NCBI GenBank assembly: GCA_029227815.1
Contig: CP118523.1
Location: 4,030,001 to 4,094,000 of the forward strand
Source of the DNA: Clostridiaceae bacterium M8S5
GTDB lineage: Bacteria > Bacillota > Clostridia > Tissierellales > MCWD3
Direction: 5' to 3'
DNA length: 64,000 nt
The translations under genes and the position numbers were made by a program. The notes beneath the pieces were generated by a model. That model saw only the letters and a program-made list of their open reading frames with translations, ran no database searches and was not told where the DNA came from. Positions 49,126-57,862 of this stretch are shown here, in pieces (the first letter of the stretch is position 1; every line of letters starts with the position of its first letter).

Positions 49126-51102
49126 CTAGCTTATATCTAACATTTCTAAATACAAGTGTCCTTTATCTATAATAAATTGTTTTCTACCTGTTATATTATC
49201 TCCTAACAACGTCAAGAACATCTCTTGCGTACTTTCTATATCCTCTGGAACTACCTTTATTAATCTTCTAGTTTCTGGGCACATTGTAGTTTGCCACATC
49301 ATTTCTGGGTCGTTCTCTCCAAGCCCTTTTGATCTTTGTAAAGTATATGAAGTTTTTATCTTTGATACAATTTTTTGTTTTTCTTGTTGATTGTAAGCAA
49401 AGTATGTTCGTTTCTTTGTATTAATTTCAAACAAAGGTGACTCAGCTATAAAAACTTTTCCTTGCTGTATTAACGTAGGTACTAACGTGTATATCATAGT
49501 TAATATCAATGCTCTAATTTGAAATCCATCTACATCAGCATCTGTACAAATTATTATTTTATCCCAGTTAAGATTATCTATATCGAATGTATTAAGTTCC
49601 TTGTTGTGTTTTGTCTTTATCTCAACTCCACAACCCAGTACTTTTAACAAATCTATTATTATATCACTCTTAAATATCCTATCATAATCAGCTTTTAAAC
49701 AGTTTAATATCTTTCCTCTCACTGGAAGTAACGCCTGAAATTCAGCATCTCTTGCTAGTTTACAAGATCCTAATGCAGAATCTCCCTCAACAATGTATAA
49801 CTCCCTTTTACTAATATCTTTGCTTTTACAGTTTACAAATTTCTTTACTCTATTTGTAACACTTACTGAGCCACTTAACTTTTTTCTTATACTTTTTCTT
49901 GTAATCTCTGCTTTTTCTCTACTTCTTTTGTTTGCTAGTATTTGATTCATTATATTTTCTGTATCTTCTTTGTTTTCAATAAAATAAACTTCTAATTTCT
50001 CTTTTATAAATTCTGTCATAAATTCCTGTATAAATTTATTCGTTATTGCTTTTTTAGTCTGGTTTTCATAGCTTGTGATTGTTGAAAACGAATTAGATAT
50101 TAATATCATACTATCTTGTATATCAACAAAGCTGATTTTTTTCTCACCCTTGTTGTATTTTCCAGTCTTTTTCAAATAATTATTGATTTCATATAAAAAA
50201 GCATTCTTAACTGCTTTATCAGGTGAACCACCATACTCTAGAAAACTTGAGTTGTGGTAATACTCTAATCTATTTATATCGTTATTAAAACAAAAAGCAA
50301 GCTCTACCTTTACTTTATATTCTGGCTTGTCTTCTCTGTCTTTTCCATCACCTTCAGCTTCACAATAATATATCTCAGTAAGATTTTTATCTTCAGCTAT
50401 TTCTTTCATATAGTCAACTATACCATTCTCATAAATATATTCATAATGAGTCTGAGTTTCTTCATCATAAAGCAAGAACTTTAATCCTGCATTTACTACT
50501 GCTTGTCTCTTAATAGTGTCTTTATAATACTCTATCGGTATATTTATATCTGTAAAAACATTTATATCTGGTTTCCATTTTGTAATAGTTCCAGTGGATT
50601 CATAATCACACTTTTCCTTTTTTAGTCCACCTATATTTTTTCCCTCTTCAAAATGCAAATCATATCTATATCCATCCCTAAAAACTATAACGTCCATATA
50701 CTCAGAACTATACTGTGTAGCACATGCACCTAATCCGTTTAATCCTAAACTGAATTTATATATGTTTCCTGAGTTATTGTTATATTTTCCTCCTGCATAC
50801 AACTCACAAAATACTAGCTCCCAATTATATTTTTTTTCTGTGGGATTAAAGTCTACAGGTGTACCTCTTGCAAAATCTTGTACTGTAATTGATTTATCTA
50901 TATGTTTTATTATTTTTATACAATCTCCAAAACCTTGCCTTGCTTCATCTATAGAGTTAGATAATATTTCAAAAAAGGTATGCTGGCATCCCTCAAGCCC
51001 ATCTGAACCAAATATAACTGACGGTCTTTTTCTTACTCTATCTGCACCTTTTAGAGAGGAAATACTTGAGTTACCATATTCTATTTTATTTTTATTTTTC
51101 AA
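49126..51102 (-). CDS. Type II DNA topoisomerase subunit B (GyrB/ParE-like)
   Basis: This 658-residue ATPase subunit has a GHKL fold with E45-I-L-S-N49-S-I-D52 (usually E-x-x-D-N-x-x-D, so one Asp is Ser), D76 in VQDFARGTPVD, LGLNGLGA (119-126) and the QTK loop (348-350). The TOPRIM domain carries EGDSALGS (439-446) and TDADVDG (520-526). The N-terminus KRPSVIFGSDG differs from gyrase KRPGMYIGS. This is a Clostridia-type second type II enzyme, acting with the adjoining A subunit. The start is TTG 51102 after GAGGTG. Confidence 0.88.
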   Translation of the reverse strand: MKNKNKIEYGNSSISSLKGADRVRKRPSVIFGSDGLEGCQHTFFEILSNSIDEARQGFGDCIKIIKHIDKSITVQDFARGTPVDFNPTEKKYNWELVFCELYAGGKYNNNSGNIYKFSLGLNGLGACATQYSSEYMDVIVFRDGYRYDLHFEEGKNIGGLKKEKCDYESTGTITKWKPDINVFTDINIPIEYYKDTIKRQAVVNAGLKFLLYDEETQTHYEYIYENGIVDYMKEIAEDKNLTEIYYCEAEGDGKDREDKPEYKVKVELAFCFNNDINRLEYYHNSSFLEYGGSPDKAVKNAFLYEINNYLKKTGKYNKGEKKISFVDIQDSMILISNSFSTITSYENQTKKAITNKFIQEFMTEFIKEKLEVYFIENKEDTENIMNQILANKRSREKAEITRKSIRKKLSGSVSVTNRVKKFVNCKSKDISKRELYIVEGDSALGSCKLARDAEFQALLPVRGKILNCLKADYDRIFKSDIIIDLLKVLGCGVEIKTKHNKELNTFDIDNLNWDKIIICTDADVDGFQIRALILTMIYTLVPTLIQQGKVFIAESPLFEINTKKRTYFAYNQQEKQKIVSKIKTSYTLQRSKGLGENDPEMMWQTTMCPETRRLIKVVPEDIESTQEMFLTLLGDNITGRKQFIIDKGHLYLEMLDIS

Positions 51103-51149
51103 AATAACACCTCATTAACTACTTAATTTATTCATATGTTTGTTTTAAT

Positions 51150-52286
51150 TTATTTACTATCTGGCCTTGGCCCAAAGTATTGATAGTAGTTTACTTCCAA
51201 TCTACCATTAAATAATTTTCTCTTCTTATCAGCTTTTTTACCATATGCTTTTTCAAACTCTTTTTCTGAAGTGATGATGTATTTTGACCAAGTCTTCAAT
51301 TCTCCAAAAAAGCTTCCCATTTTTCGATACAACTTCATTATTTCCTGTCTTTGACCAAGTCTTTCACCATAAGGAGGATTGCATACTATAACCCCGAATT
51401 TATCTTTTATGTTAATCGGTCTTAAACTAATTGCTTTAAAATTAATACAGTCATCTACTCCAGCTTCTATACTATTTTCCTTAGCAAGATTAATAGCATC
51501 TTTATCTATATCTGATGCAAATATCTTTAACTTAGCTTCAGTATCAATACCTTTATAAGCCTCAACTCTAACTTTTTTGTATATATCTTTACCTACTCTT
51601 GGCCAATCCATTGAAACAAATTCTCTATTTAACCCTGGAGCAATATTTTTTCCTATTAATGCTGCTTCTATTGGTATTGTTCCAGAACCACAAAAAGGAT
51701 CAAGTAAAACTCTATCTTTGTTCCAATAACTAAGCTGTAGCATCGCTGCTGCTAGAGTCTCCTTAATAGGAGCTTCTACAGAGTCCTGTCTATATCCTCT
51801 TTTATGCAATCCAACTCCACTAGTATCTATTGTCAATGTTGCAATATCTTTTAGTATTGATACTTGAACTGTAAATTTTGCACCTGTTTCTTTAAACCAG
51901 TCTGTTTTATATTTTATCTTTAATCTCTCTACAATAGCTTTTTTAACAATAGCTTGGCAGTCTGATATGCTAAATAGTTTTGATTTGACAGATTTTCCAT
52001 TTACGATAAACTCTCCATCTTCTGTAATCCAATCTTCCCAAGGTAATGATTTTGTTCCTTGAAATAATTCTTCAAACGATTCTGCTCGAAATTCTCCTAG
52101 TTTTAATAAAACTCTGTCTGCACTTCTAAGCCATAGGTTTGACTTAGCTATACCTTCTTCATCAGATTTGTATGTTATTTTTCCATTTTCTACTTTAGGA
52201 TTTTCAAAACCTAGGTTTAGTAGCTCTCTTTTTACTACTGCTTCTAATCCAAAGCTTGAAGTTGCTATTAATTCTATATTGCTCAT
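51150..52286 (-). CDS. THUMP-domain class I rRNA methyltransferase (RlmL/YpsC-like)
   Basis: This 378-residue protein has an N-terminal ferredoxin-like/THUMP RNA-binding part (about 1-160) and a Rossmann methyltransferase with DPFCGSG (196-202) and NPPYGERL (303-310), the signature of N2-guanine or N6-adenine methylation. It corresponds to the N-terminal half of E. coli RlmL (23S rRNA m2G2445) and to Bacillus YpsC. The ATG at 52286 follows AGGAGAG. It precedes the topoisomerase pair with a 47-base gap and may share its transcript. Confidence 0.93.
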   Translation of the reverse strand: MSNIELIATSSFGLEAVVKRELLNLGFENPKVENGKITYKSDEEGIAKSNLWLRSADRVLLKLGEFRAESFEELFQGTKSLPWEDWITEDGEFIVNGKSVKSKLFSISDCQAIVKKAIVERLKIKYKTDWFKETGAKFTVQVSILKDIATLTIDTSGVGLHKRGYRQDSVEAPIKETLAAAMLQLSYWNKDRVLLDPFCGSGTIPIEAALIGKNIAPGLNREFVSMDWPRVGKDIYKKVRVEAYKGIDTEAKLKIFASDIDKDAINLAKENSIEAGVDDCINFKAISLRPINIKDKFGVIVCNPPYGERLGQRQEIMKLYRKMGSFFGELKTWSKYIITSEKEFEKAYGKKADKKRKLFNGRLEVNYYQYFGPRPDSK

Positions 52287-52441
52287 TTTTACTCTCCTAT
52301 TCTCAGGTAATCAAAATTGAATTTTTTATCTTAATCTTTATGATATTTTTTACAGTATTAATGATATTATGTGTAACTTACTTTATAACCACAGATTTAT
52401 ATTATAATAATTCTAAATTTATATCAACTAAATAATTACCC

Positions 52442-52470
52442 TTGACAAATTCTACTTGTTCTAATATTAT
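52442..52470 (+). promoter_or_regulatory. Promoter of the tyrS T-box leader
   Basis: TTGACA (52442-52447) and TATTAT (52465-52470) with a 17-base spacer, about 25-40 bases before the first structured part of the leader. Confidence 0.75.
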
Positions 52471-52489
52471 ATAATATAACTTAATACTA

Positions 52490-52712
52490 ATAAGGCTAAG
52501 AAAGATATTTTAGCTAATTATGTCTATAATAAGAGAGCTGACTGGATGGTGCAAAGTCAGTGGTGCATAGTTAGTAAATTACGTATCTTGAGCCATGATG
52601 GAAACATTGCGTTAACCATGCGATAAATGGTCTTAGAGGTAGCTATTAACGGCTATGAATTAAGGTGGTACCACGAGTCTATTCGTCCTTATGGGTTGAA
52701 TAGGCTTTTTTT
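52490..52712 (+). promoter_or_regulatory. T-box leader controlling tyrS
   Basis: Uncharged tRNA(Tyr) would bind this leader and prevent termination. The T-box sequence AAGGTGGTACCACG is at 52662-52675. The terminator AGTCTATTC/GAATAGGCT with a T-run (52676-52711) follows. A TAC at 52580-52582, in the proper stretch before TGAGCC, is the probable tyrosine specifier codon. Between the terminator and the tyrS start there are a further 240 bases without clear structure. Confidence 0.9.
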
Positions 52713-52954
52713 ATTACCAATTTATACTAGAAAATCATTAAGGTCAATAAGTCTATAGAATTAAAATTTTTAATTTAAATATTAAATCATTCAAATTTAT
52801 TATACTAATGTTCGAAACGGTATGATAAAACCATTTGCAAAATACCTTAGTGAAACATGAAAGATAATTATTTATCTAGTTGCATTAACATCTTCGTTAT
52901 AAAATATATAAAAATATTGTGCTTTGCACTAATATTAAATAGGGAGGTTATAAA

Positions 52955-54184
52955 ATGAGTAAAAATATTTATGACATCTTGCTTGAAAGAGGCTTTATTG
53001 AGCAAGCAACACATGAAAATGAAATCAGAGAATTACTTGAAAAGGAATCTGTTAAGTTTTATATTGGCTTTGACCCAACTGCTGACAGTCTACATGTTGG
53101 TCACTTTATACAAGTTATGGTTATGATGCACATGCAAAAGGCAGGGCATAAACCTATTGCGTTATTTGGTGGCGGAACTGCAATGGTAGGCGATCCATCA
53201 GGAAAAACTGATATGAGAAAGATGCTATCTATGGAAGATATAGATAACAATGCTGAATTGATGAAAAAACAACTATCTAAATACCTCTGTTTAGATGGAG
53301 AAAAAGGTTATGCTGCAAACAACGCAGACTGGCTTAGAAGCCTTAATTATGTGGAGTTTCTAAGAAATGTAGGAAGACATTTTTCTGTTAATAGAATGTT
53401 AACTGCTGAATGTTTTAAAAGCAGAATGGAAAAAGGCCTTTCTTTCCTAGAATTTAACTACATGATAATGCAAGCCTATGATTTCTTAGAACTAAATAGA
53501 AGATATGATTGTAAAATGCAACTAGGTGGAAATGACCAATGGTCAAATATAATTGCAGGTGTTGAGCTGATAAGAAGATCTGATTCAAAGTCTGCATACG
53601 GATTAACGTTCAAGCTATTAACAACTAGTGAAGGTAAAAAAATGGGTAAAACCGAAGCAGGTGCTGTATGGATAGACAAAGACAAAACATCTCCATATGA
53701 CTTATATCAATACTTAAGAAATGTAAATGACTCTGACGTAAGAAATTGTCTATGTTTATTGACGTTTTTACCTATGGATGAAATTGATCACCTAAGTAAC
53801 CTTGAGGGTAGTGAGATAAATAAAGCTAAGGATATCCTAGCATTTGAGTTTACTAAAATCGTTCACGGTGAAGAAGAAGCTACTAAGGCTCAAGAGGCTG
53901 CTAGAGCACTTTTCTCTGCTGGTAATAAATCTGACAATATGCCTACTACTAAAATGGATAAAGATAGATTCGTTGATGGTATAGGTCTTCTAGCTCTCTT
54001 AACTGAGCTAGGATTAACAGCTTCGAATGGAGAAGCTAGAAGATTGATTAAACAAGGTGGTGTCAGTTTACAAGATAAGAAAGTCACTGACCCTCAAACT
54101 ACTGTAACTGTCGATATGTTTGAAGACAATGCTTTAGTTATTAAAAAAGGTAAAAAAACATATCATCAAGTAGTATTAGATTGA
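52955..54184 (+). CDS. tyrS: Tyrosyl-tRNA synthetase
   Basis: This class I synthetase charges tRNA(Tyr). The 409-residue protein has the HIGH-type motif HVGH (47-50), the tyrosine-binding MQAYDF and QLGGNDQW segments, the KMSKS equivalent KKMGKT near 230, and a C-terminal S4 RNA-binding domain (from about 345; [13 protein letters not shown]). It is the bacterial TyrS type. The start ATG 52955 follows GGGAGG. The stop codon lies at the border of a palindromic repeat. Confidence 0.98.
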   Translation: MSKNIYDILLERGFIEQATHENEIRELLEKESVKFYIGFDPTADSLHVGHFIQVMVMMHMQKAGHKPIALFGGGTAMVGDPSGKTDMRKMLSMEDIDNNAELMKKQLSKYLCLDGEKGYAANNADWLRSLNYVEFLRNVGRHFSVNRMLTAECFKSRMEKGLSFLEFNYMIMQAYDFLELNRRYDCKMQLGGNDQWSNIIAGVELIRRSDSKSAYGLTFKLLTTSEGKKMGKTEAGAVWIDKDKTSPYDLYQYLRNVNDSDVRNCLCLLTFLPMDEIDHLSNLEGSEINKAKDILAFEFTKIVHGEEEATKAQEAARALFSAGNKSDNMPTTKMDKDRFVDGIGLLALLTELGLTASNGEARRLIKQGGVSLQDKKVTDPQTTVTVDMFEDNALVIKKGKKTYHQVVLD

Positions 54185-54303
54185 TGACAAAGTCATCTAG
54201 ATATGTAGTAAGAGTTGAAAGTTCAAGGCGGTTAAAATTGAGTAACAGAGCTTACTAGAGATTTTTTAGGACCGAGCGAAAATTGCGCTTTTGTCTACAG
54301 CTG
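54184..54303. repeat. Palindromic intergenic repeat, copy C
   Basis: The core (54201-54303) runs from ATATGTAG to CTACAGCTG and matches copy B in order and orientation: GTAGTAAGAGTT, AAGGCGGTTAAAATTGAGTA, GAGCTTACT, then TGCGCTTTTGTCTACAG. The preceding palindrome ATGACAAAGTCAT (54184-54196) is also found next to copy A, so the unit may be longer than its terminal repeats. It overlaps the last base of the tyrS stop codon. Confidence 0.8.
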
Positions 54304-54338
54304 AAGTAGTATTATAATTATTTTATATAATACAAGTT

Positions 54339-54382
54339 AACACCCTCTCCTTAGGTAGAAACTTTAGTAAGGAGAGGGTGTT
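54339..54382. terminator. Terminator between tyrS and the secreted-protein gene
   Basis: A 15-bp stem with core ACCCTCTCCTTA/TAAGGAGAGGGT (54339-54353 with 54368-54382) followed by TTATTTTAG. It can serve both converging genes. Confidence 0.9.
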
Positions 54383-54433
54383 TATTTTAGCATATTGGTT
54401 ATAACTCAATATAGATTAAATTCATGCAACTAC

Positions 54434-54736
54434 TTAGTGATCTGAACCTGTGCATACCCATTCTTCGCCTTTAACCGTATAGTATTCTCTATATGAATCG
54501 CAATGTTTACACTCATCTCTTCTTAATTCATAATGTTGTCTTAATTCGTAGTATTTTAATACTGGACCAGGATATGTTACTTCGGTTTTTCGGTCAATAA
54601 CTTTAAAACTTATTTTATGTTTTACTACTATAAAATCATGGTCACATTCTTTAGCCCCACCAACTTTTGCAAAAGCCAATCCTGCTAACCCTAAAACTAA
54701 TGCTACCACCAAAATAATTGATACCGTTTTTTTCAT
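54434..54736 (-). CDS. Small secreted Cys/His protein of unknown function, A
   Basis: This 100-residue protein has a clear signal peptide (hydrophobic 5-21, cleavage after AFA at 21-23). The mature part of about 77 residues has a CDHDFIVVKH start, a tyrosine-rich centre (KYYELRQHYELRRDEC) and a CKHC pair, ending WVCTGSDH. Cysteines and histidines suggest metal binding or disulfides. I do not recognise a family. It shares its layout with the next gene (55077-55385): a signal, an H-x-F-x-V-V motif, a YxExxxxE-like tract, a C-x-x-C or C-x-C, and a final W-x-C. The ATG at 54736 follows AGGAGG, and an inverted repeat overlaps its promoter. Confidence 0.75.
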   Translation of the reverse strand: MKKTVSIILVVALVLGLAGLAFAKVGGAKECDHDFIVVKHKISFKVIDRKTEVTYPGPVLKYYELRQHYELRRDECKHCDSYREYYTVKGEEWVCTGSDH

Positions 54737-54862
54737 AACACTTTTTCCTCCTTTTATTTTGTTTAACTTATCAAGTTAACTAAAATAAAGCTTATGTGCC
54801 AACACCATCATCTATTTTGCCGTATGTACACAAACTACGTTAGATAACTTCTCATTAGTAAT

Positions 54863-54960
54863 ATTATACTATTTATGAGACAAAAAGGCAAATTATATTA
54901 AATTATGCTATACTCATGTATCTATATGTTATAAAAAGGCTGATATTGTCTCATAAATAG
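54863..54960 (-). promoter_or_regulatory. Promoter with 15-bp inverted repeat (candidate operator)
   Basis: On the minus strand TTGCCT (54886-54891) and TATAAT (54863-54868) are 17 bases apart. The spacer is filled by TTGTCTCATAAATAG (54869-54883 as its complement). An exact inverted copy lies 62 bases away at 54946-54960. Such a pair could bind a dimeric or looping regulator. Confidence 0.6.
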
Positions 54961-55018
54961 CAATAAACCTTCTCTTATTAATACCACATCAATTCAACTA
55001 ATAGTTTTAGTTTCAAGC

Positions 55019-55064
55019 AAGAGGGGCTATTAAAACTGAAAACTCTAGCACTCATGCCCCTCTT
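55019..55064. terminator. Hairpin after secreted-protein gene B
   Basis: AAGAGGGGC/GCCCCTCTT (55019-55027 with 55056-55064), 12 bases past the stop codon. T-runs are short, so termination strength is uncertain. Confidence 0.6.
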
Positions 55065-55076
55065 TACTTAGTAATA

Positions 55077-55385
55077 TTATTCGTATATCGTTTCTACACA
55101 TTTCCATTTAGTATTACCTGTAGGCGATTTTACTACCTCGGACGCACCACATGAACATACACTTTTAATATAATTCCATTCTTCATATTCTCTGTACACT
55201 TTATATCCTGTCCCTGGAATATATTCTTTTTTTTCGTTTCCAGTGTATTTCCAATAATTGTAGTCTTTTACTACCTTAAAATTATGCTTATGTTCCTCAG
55301 TAATTTCAAATCCTTCTGCATAAGCTATGCCTGCAAAACTAAGCATAAGTGATAGAATTAAAAGCAAGCCTAATATTCTTTTCAT
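55077..55385 (-). CDS. Small secreted Cys/His protein of unknown function, B
   Basis: This 102-residue protein has a strong signal peptide (hydrophobic 5-20, cleavage after AYA near 21-23). The mature part opens EGFEITEEHKHNFKVVKDY, followed by a Tyr/Trp/Lys-rich centre (YKVYREYEEWNYI), then SVCSCGASE and TKWKC near the end. It is possibly a distant paralogue of the 54434-54736 product; the shared points are the H-x-F-x-V-V motif, the aromatic tract, a close cysteine pair and the W-x-C terminus. No known family is recognised. The ATG at 55385 follows GGGGGG. A perfect 24-bp inverted repeat overlaps its promoter region. Confidence 0.75.
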   Translation of the reverse strand: MKRILGLLLILSLMLSFAGIAYAEGFEITEEHKHNFKVVKDYNYWKYTGNEKKEYIPGTGYKVYREYEEWNYIKSVCSCGASEVVKSPTGNTKWKCVETIYE

Positions 55386-55461
55386 ACGTTTTCCCCCCTT
55401 TCATTAATTTAATTTTTAAATCAATTTATTAAGCTCTTAATAATCATTCTGTCATATTTAC

Positions 55462-55492
55462 AATATTCTAAATTTTTAGAATATTTGGTCAA
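55462..55492 (-). promoter_or_regulatory. Promoter -35 with 24-bp palindrome (candidate operator)
   Basis: AATATTCTAAA (55462-55472) and TTTAGAATATT (55475-55485) form a perfect 11-bp inverted repeat with a 2-base gap. It lies just downstream of TTGACC (55487-55492) on the minus strand, where a repressor would block transcription of the gene at 55385. A hairpin role is also possible. Confidence 0.55.
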
Positions 55493-55619
55493 GTCCATTA
55501 TATATGTTTAGTATTTTATTTTCAAGTTTGTTAATAAATGTTATTTTTTTTATTACTTTTTAGACATCTTTGTTAATTAAAAGTAATAATATTCATTTCA
55601 TACTTGCTTTCTATAATAA

Positions 55620-55651
55620 AAAATTTTGTGCAATTACTCACACAAAATTTT
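55620..55651 (-). terminator. Terminator after the msrC-like gene
   Basis: AAAATTTTGTG/CACAAAATTTT stem (55620-55630 with 55641-55651) followed by a T-run on the minus strand. Confidence 0.8.
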
Positions 55652-55660
55652 GGATTCTTA

Positions 55661-56161
55661 TTAATTTATATCTTCCCATTTCATATATTTATTTAATATT
55701 GCTACAAATTTCTCTAAGTACTCTCGGTCTTTTTCCTCGAACCTATTATATATAGGACTGTCTATGTCAAGTACTCCAATTAATTTATCATCTTTGACTA
55801 TAGGAACTACTATCTCTGATTTTGATGCGCTATCACAAGCAATATGTCCCTCAAATTCGTGTACATTTTTAACTATTATAGTTTCTTTCTTAATTGCTGA
55901 TGTTCCACAAACGCCTTTTCCTAATTTAATATGTGTACATGCTGGTTTACCTTGGAATGGACCTAATATCAATTCATCTTTTTTATACAAATAAAATCCT
56001 GCCCAATTAATGTCGTCCAACAATACACCTAGTAAAGCTGCTGCATTTGACAAATTTGCAAGCCAGTCACTTTCTTCGCATATTATTCCTGTTAACTTAA
56101 TATTTAAGAAATTGTAAAATGATTTTTTATCTTTAAACTCTGGTTTTTCTACCTTAAACAT
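55661..56161 (-). CDS. msrC: Free methionine-(R)-sulfoxide reductase (GAF domain)
   Basis: fRMsr reduces free methionine-R-sulfoxide, using cysteines in a GAF fold. The 166-residue protein carries Cys75, Cys85 and Cys109, with the same spacings (10 and 24) as E. coli Cys84, Cys94 and Cys118, in GKPACTHIKLGKGVCG and HIACDSASKSEIVVP. It is therefore likely active and part of an oxidative-damage response, matching the peroxiredoxin gene 3 kb away. The ATG at 56161 follows GAGGTG. Confidence 0.93.
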   Translation of the reverse strand: MFKVEKPEFKDKKSFYNFLNIKLTGIICEESDWLANLSNAAALLGVLLDDINWAGFYLYKKDELILGPFQGKPACTHIKLGKGVCGTSAIKKETIIVKNVHEFEGHIACDSASKSEIVVPIVKDDKLIGVLDIDSPIYNRFEEKDREYLEKFVAILNKYMKWEDIN

Positions 56162-56478
56162 ATTATCACCTCACATAGCATAATATCAACTTGCTATACT
56201 TTTCCCTTTCTATTTTGATTTTACTTAATATTATACACCAAAATTATATTATCTTCTATGTCTTGATATAATATATATATTCATGTATAATGTTTATTCA
56301 AGAGTATATATATTTTAATTTTATATTAACCGTGATTATTTTAACGTTAACAAATATTACTCTCCTCTTTTCTAAATTTAAAAAATATTCCGGGAATAAA
56401 AATATACTTTCGTATATTTTTTTACATATAACTAAATAATATTATAACTCCAATATACAAATTTAATGAGGTGAATAC
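56162..56478. other. Divergent intergenic region
   Basis: These 317 very AT-rich bases lie between the divergent msrC and MATE genes. Several TATAAT-like sequences occur (for example near 56267-56272), but none has a clear -35. No gene is seen. Confidence 0.4.
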
Positions 56479-57846
56479 ATGGACAGAACAGAACTTTTAG
56501 CAAAAGAAAGTGTGGGGAAGCTACTACTTAAATTCTCTACTCCAGCAGTTATTGGTATGATAGTTAATGCACTTTACAATGTTATTGACCGTTATTTTGT
56601 GGGTAACTATGTTAATAGTGATGCTATCACAGGAATTACACTTTGTTTTCCTATCATGATTATAATGATGGCTTTCAGTATGTTGGTTGGCTTTGGTGGT
56701 ACTGCACTTGTATCTATTAAGTTAGGTGAACAAAAAAAAGAAGAAGCTGAAAGAATACTTGGTAATTCTTTTGTTTTATTAATTATATTCTCAGTATGTA
56801 TTATGATTATTGGTCTTCTAACATACAAAGATATATTAATGTTTTTTAATGTAAGTGATAAAGTAATGCCTTATGCAAAACAGTATATAACTATTATACT
56901 ATATGGTACTATTTTTCAATTTATAGGCTTTGGATTAAATAACTTTATTAGAGGAGAAGGTAATCCTAGATTGGCTGCCTCCACTATGTTAATAGGTGCA
57001 ATCACTAATATCATTCTGGATTATATTTTCATAAGACATCTAAGCCTAGGAATTAAAGGTGCTGCATATGCAACAATAATAGGTCAGTTGGTTTCTGCTT
57101 TATGGGTTATGAAATATTTTGTTTCTGGTAAAAGTCTACTTAAGTTTCACATAAGTACTATGTCTCTAAAATCAAAAGTGGTTTTGAAGATTTTTTCTCT
57201 AGGCTCAGCTCCTTTTGCTATACAAGTTGCTTCTAGTGTTGTAACAGGGTTATTTAACTATAGTATAAAAACTTATGGTGGTAATAACAGTGATTCTGCT
57301 ATAGCTGCTCTTGGTATAATGAGTAGTATTGTTATGTTTATTTTAATGCCTATTTTCGGTATTAATCAAGGAGCACAACCTATAATAGGTTATAATTATG
57401 GAGCTAAACAATACAAAAGAGTAAAGAAAGCTTATAGCTACGCTGTTATAGTAGCTACAAGTATAGTCTTAGTTGGTTTTCTTTTAATTCAATTTTTCCC
57501 TAGAGAGCTATTCTTACTATTTAATAAAACTGATACAAATATGATTGATATAGGAGCTAAATATATTAAGATATATATGTTGATGCTTCCTTTAATAGGT
57601 TTTCAGATTATAAGCTCTAATTATTTTCAGGCTATTGGTAAACCAAGACACTCTATCTTTTTAAGCACTACTAGACAAGTAATATTGTTGATACCTTCTT
57701 TACTACTGTTTCCAACTATTTGGGGATTTAAAGGTATATGGATTGCAGTACCTTTTTCAGATGTATTTTCCTGTATTATTACTGCTATCTTTATAATTAG
57801 AGAAATGAGATTATTACAAAATACTAATCCTTATATTTCTGAGTAA
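56479..57846 (+). CDS. MATE-family multidrug/cation exporter
   Basis: This 455-residue protein with about 12 membrane helices is of the NorM/MepA-like MATE group, which exports cationic compounds in exchange for Na+ or H+. It starts with the family-typical ESVGKLLLKFSTPAVIGMI and has the internal twofold symmetry (about 1-225 and 230-455). The conserved GINQGAQPIIGYNYGA is at the start of the second half. The substrate is unknown. It precedes a nucleotidyltransferase by only 16 bases, suggesting co-transcription. The ATG at 56479 follows GAGGTG. Confidence 0.92.
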   Translation: MDRTELLAKESVGKLLLKFSTPAVIGMIVNALYNVIDRYFVGNYVNSDAITGITLCFPIMIIMMAFSMLVGFGGTALVSIKLGEQKKEEAERILGNSFVLLIIFSVCIMIIGLLTYKDILMFFNVSDKVMPYAKQYITIILYGTIFQFIGFGLNNFIRGEGNPRLAASTMLIGAITNIILDYIFIRHLSLGIKGAAYATIIGQLVSALWVMKYFVSGKSLLKFHISTMSLKSKVVLKIFSLGSAPFAIQVASSVVTGLFNYSIKTYGGNNSDSAIAALGIMSSIVMFILMPIFGINQGAQPIIGYNYGAKQYKRVKKAYSYAVIVATSIVLVGFLLIQFFPRELFLLFNKTDTNMIDIGAKYIKIYMLMLPLIGFQIISSNYFQAIGKPRHSIFLSTTRQVILLIPSLLLFPTIWGFKGIWIAVPFSDVFSCIITAIFIIREMRLLQNTNPYISE

Positions 57847-57862
57847 AAGAGGGTAATAATTT

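Larger units (their letters stand above)
54737..55076. other. Upstream region of secreted protein A
   Basis: These 340 bases contain the promoter and inverted-repeat arms described separately and the hairpin at 55019-55064; no further gene is seen. Confidence 0.5.
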
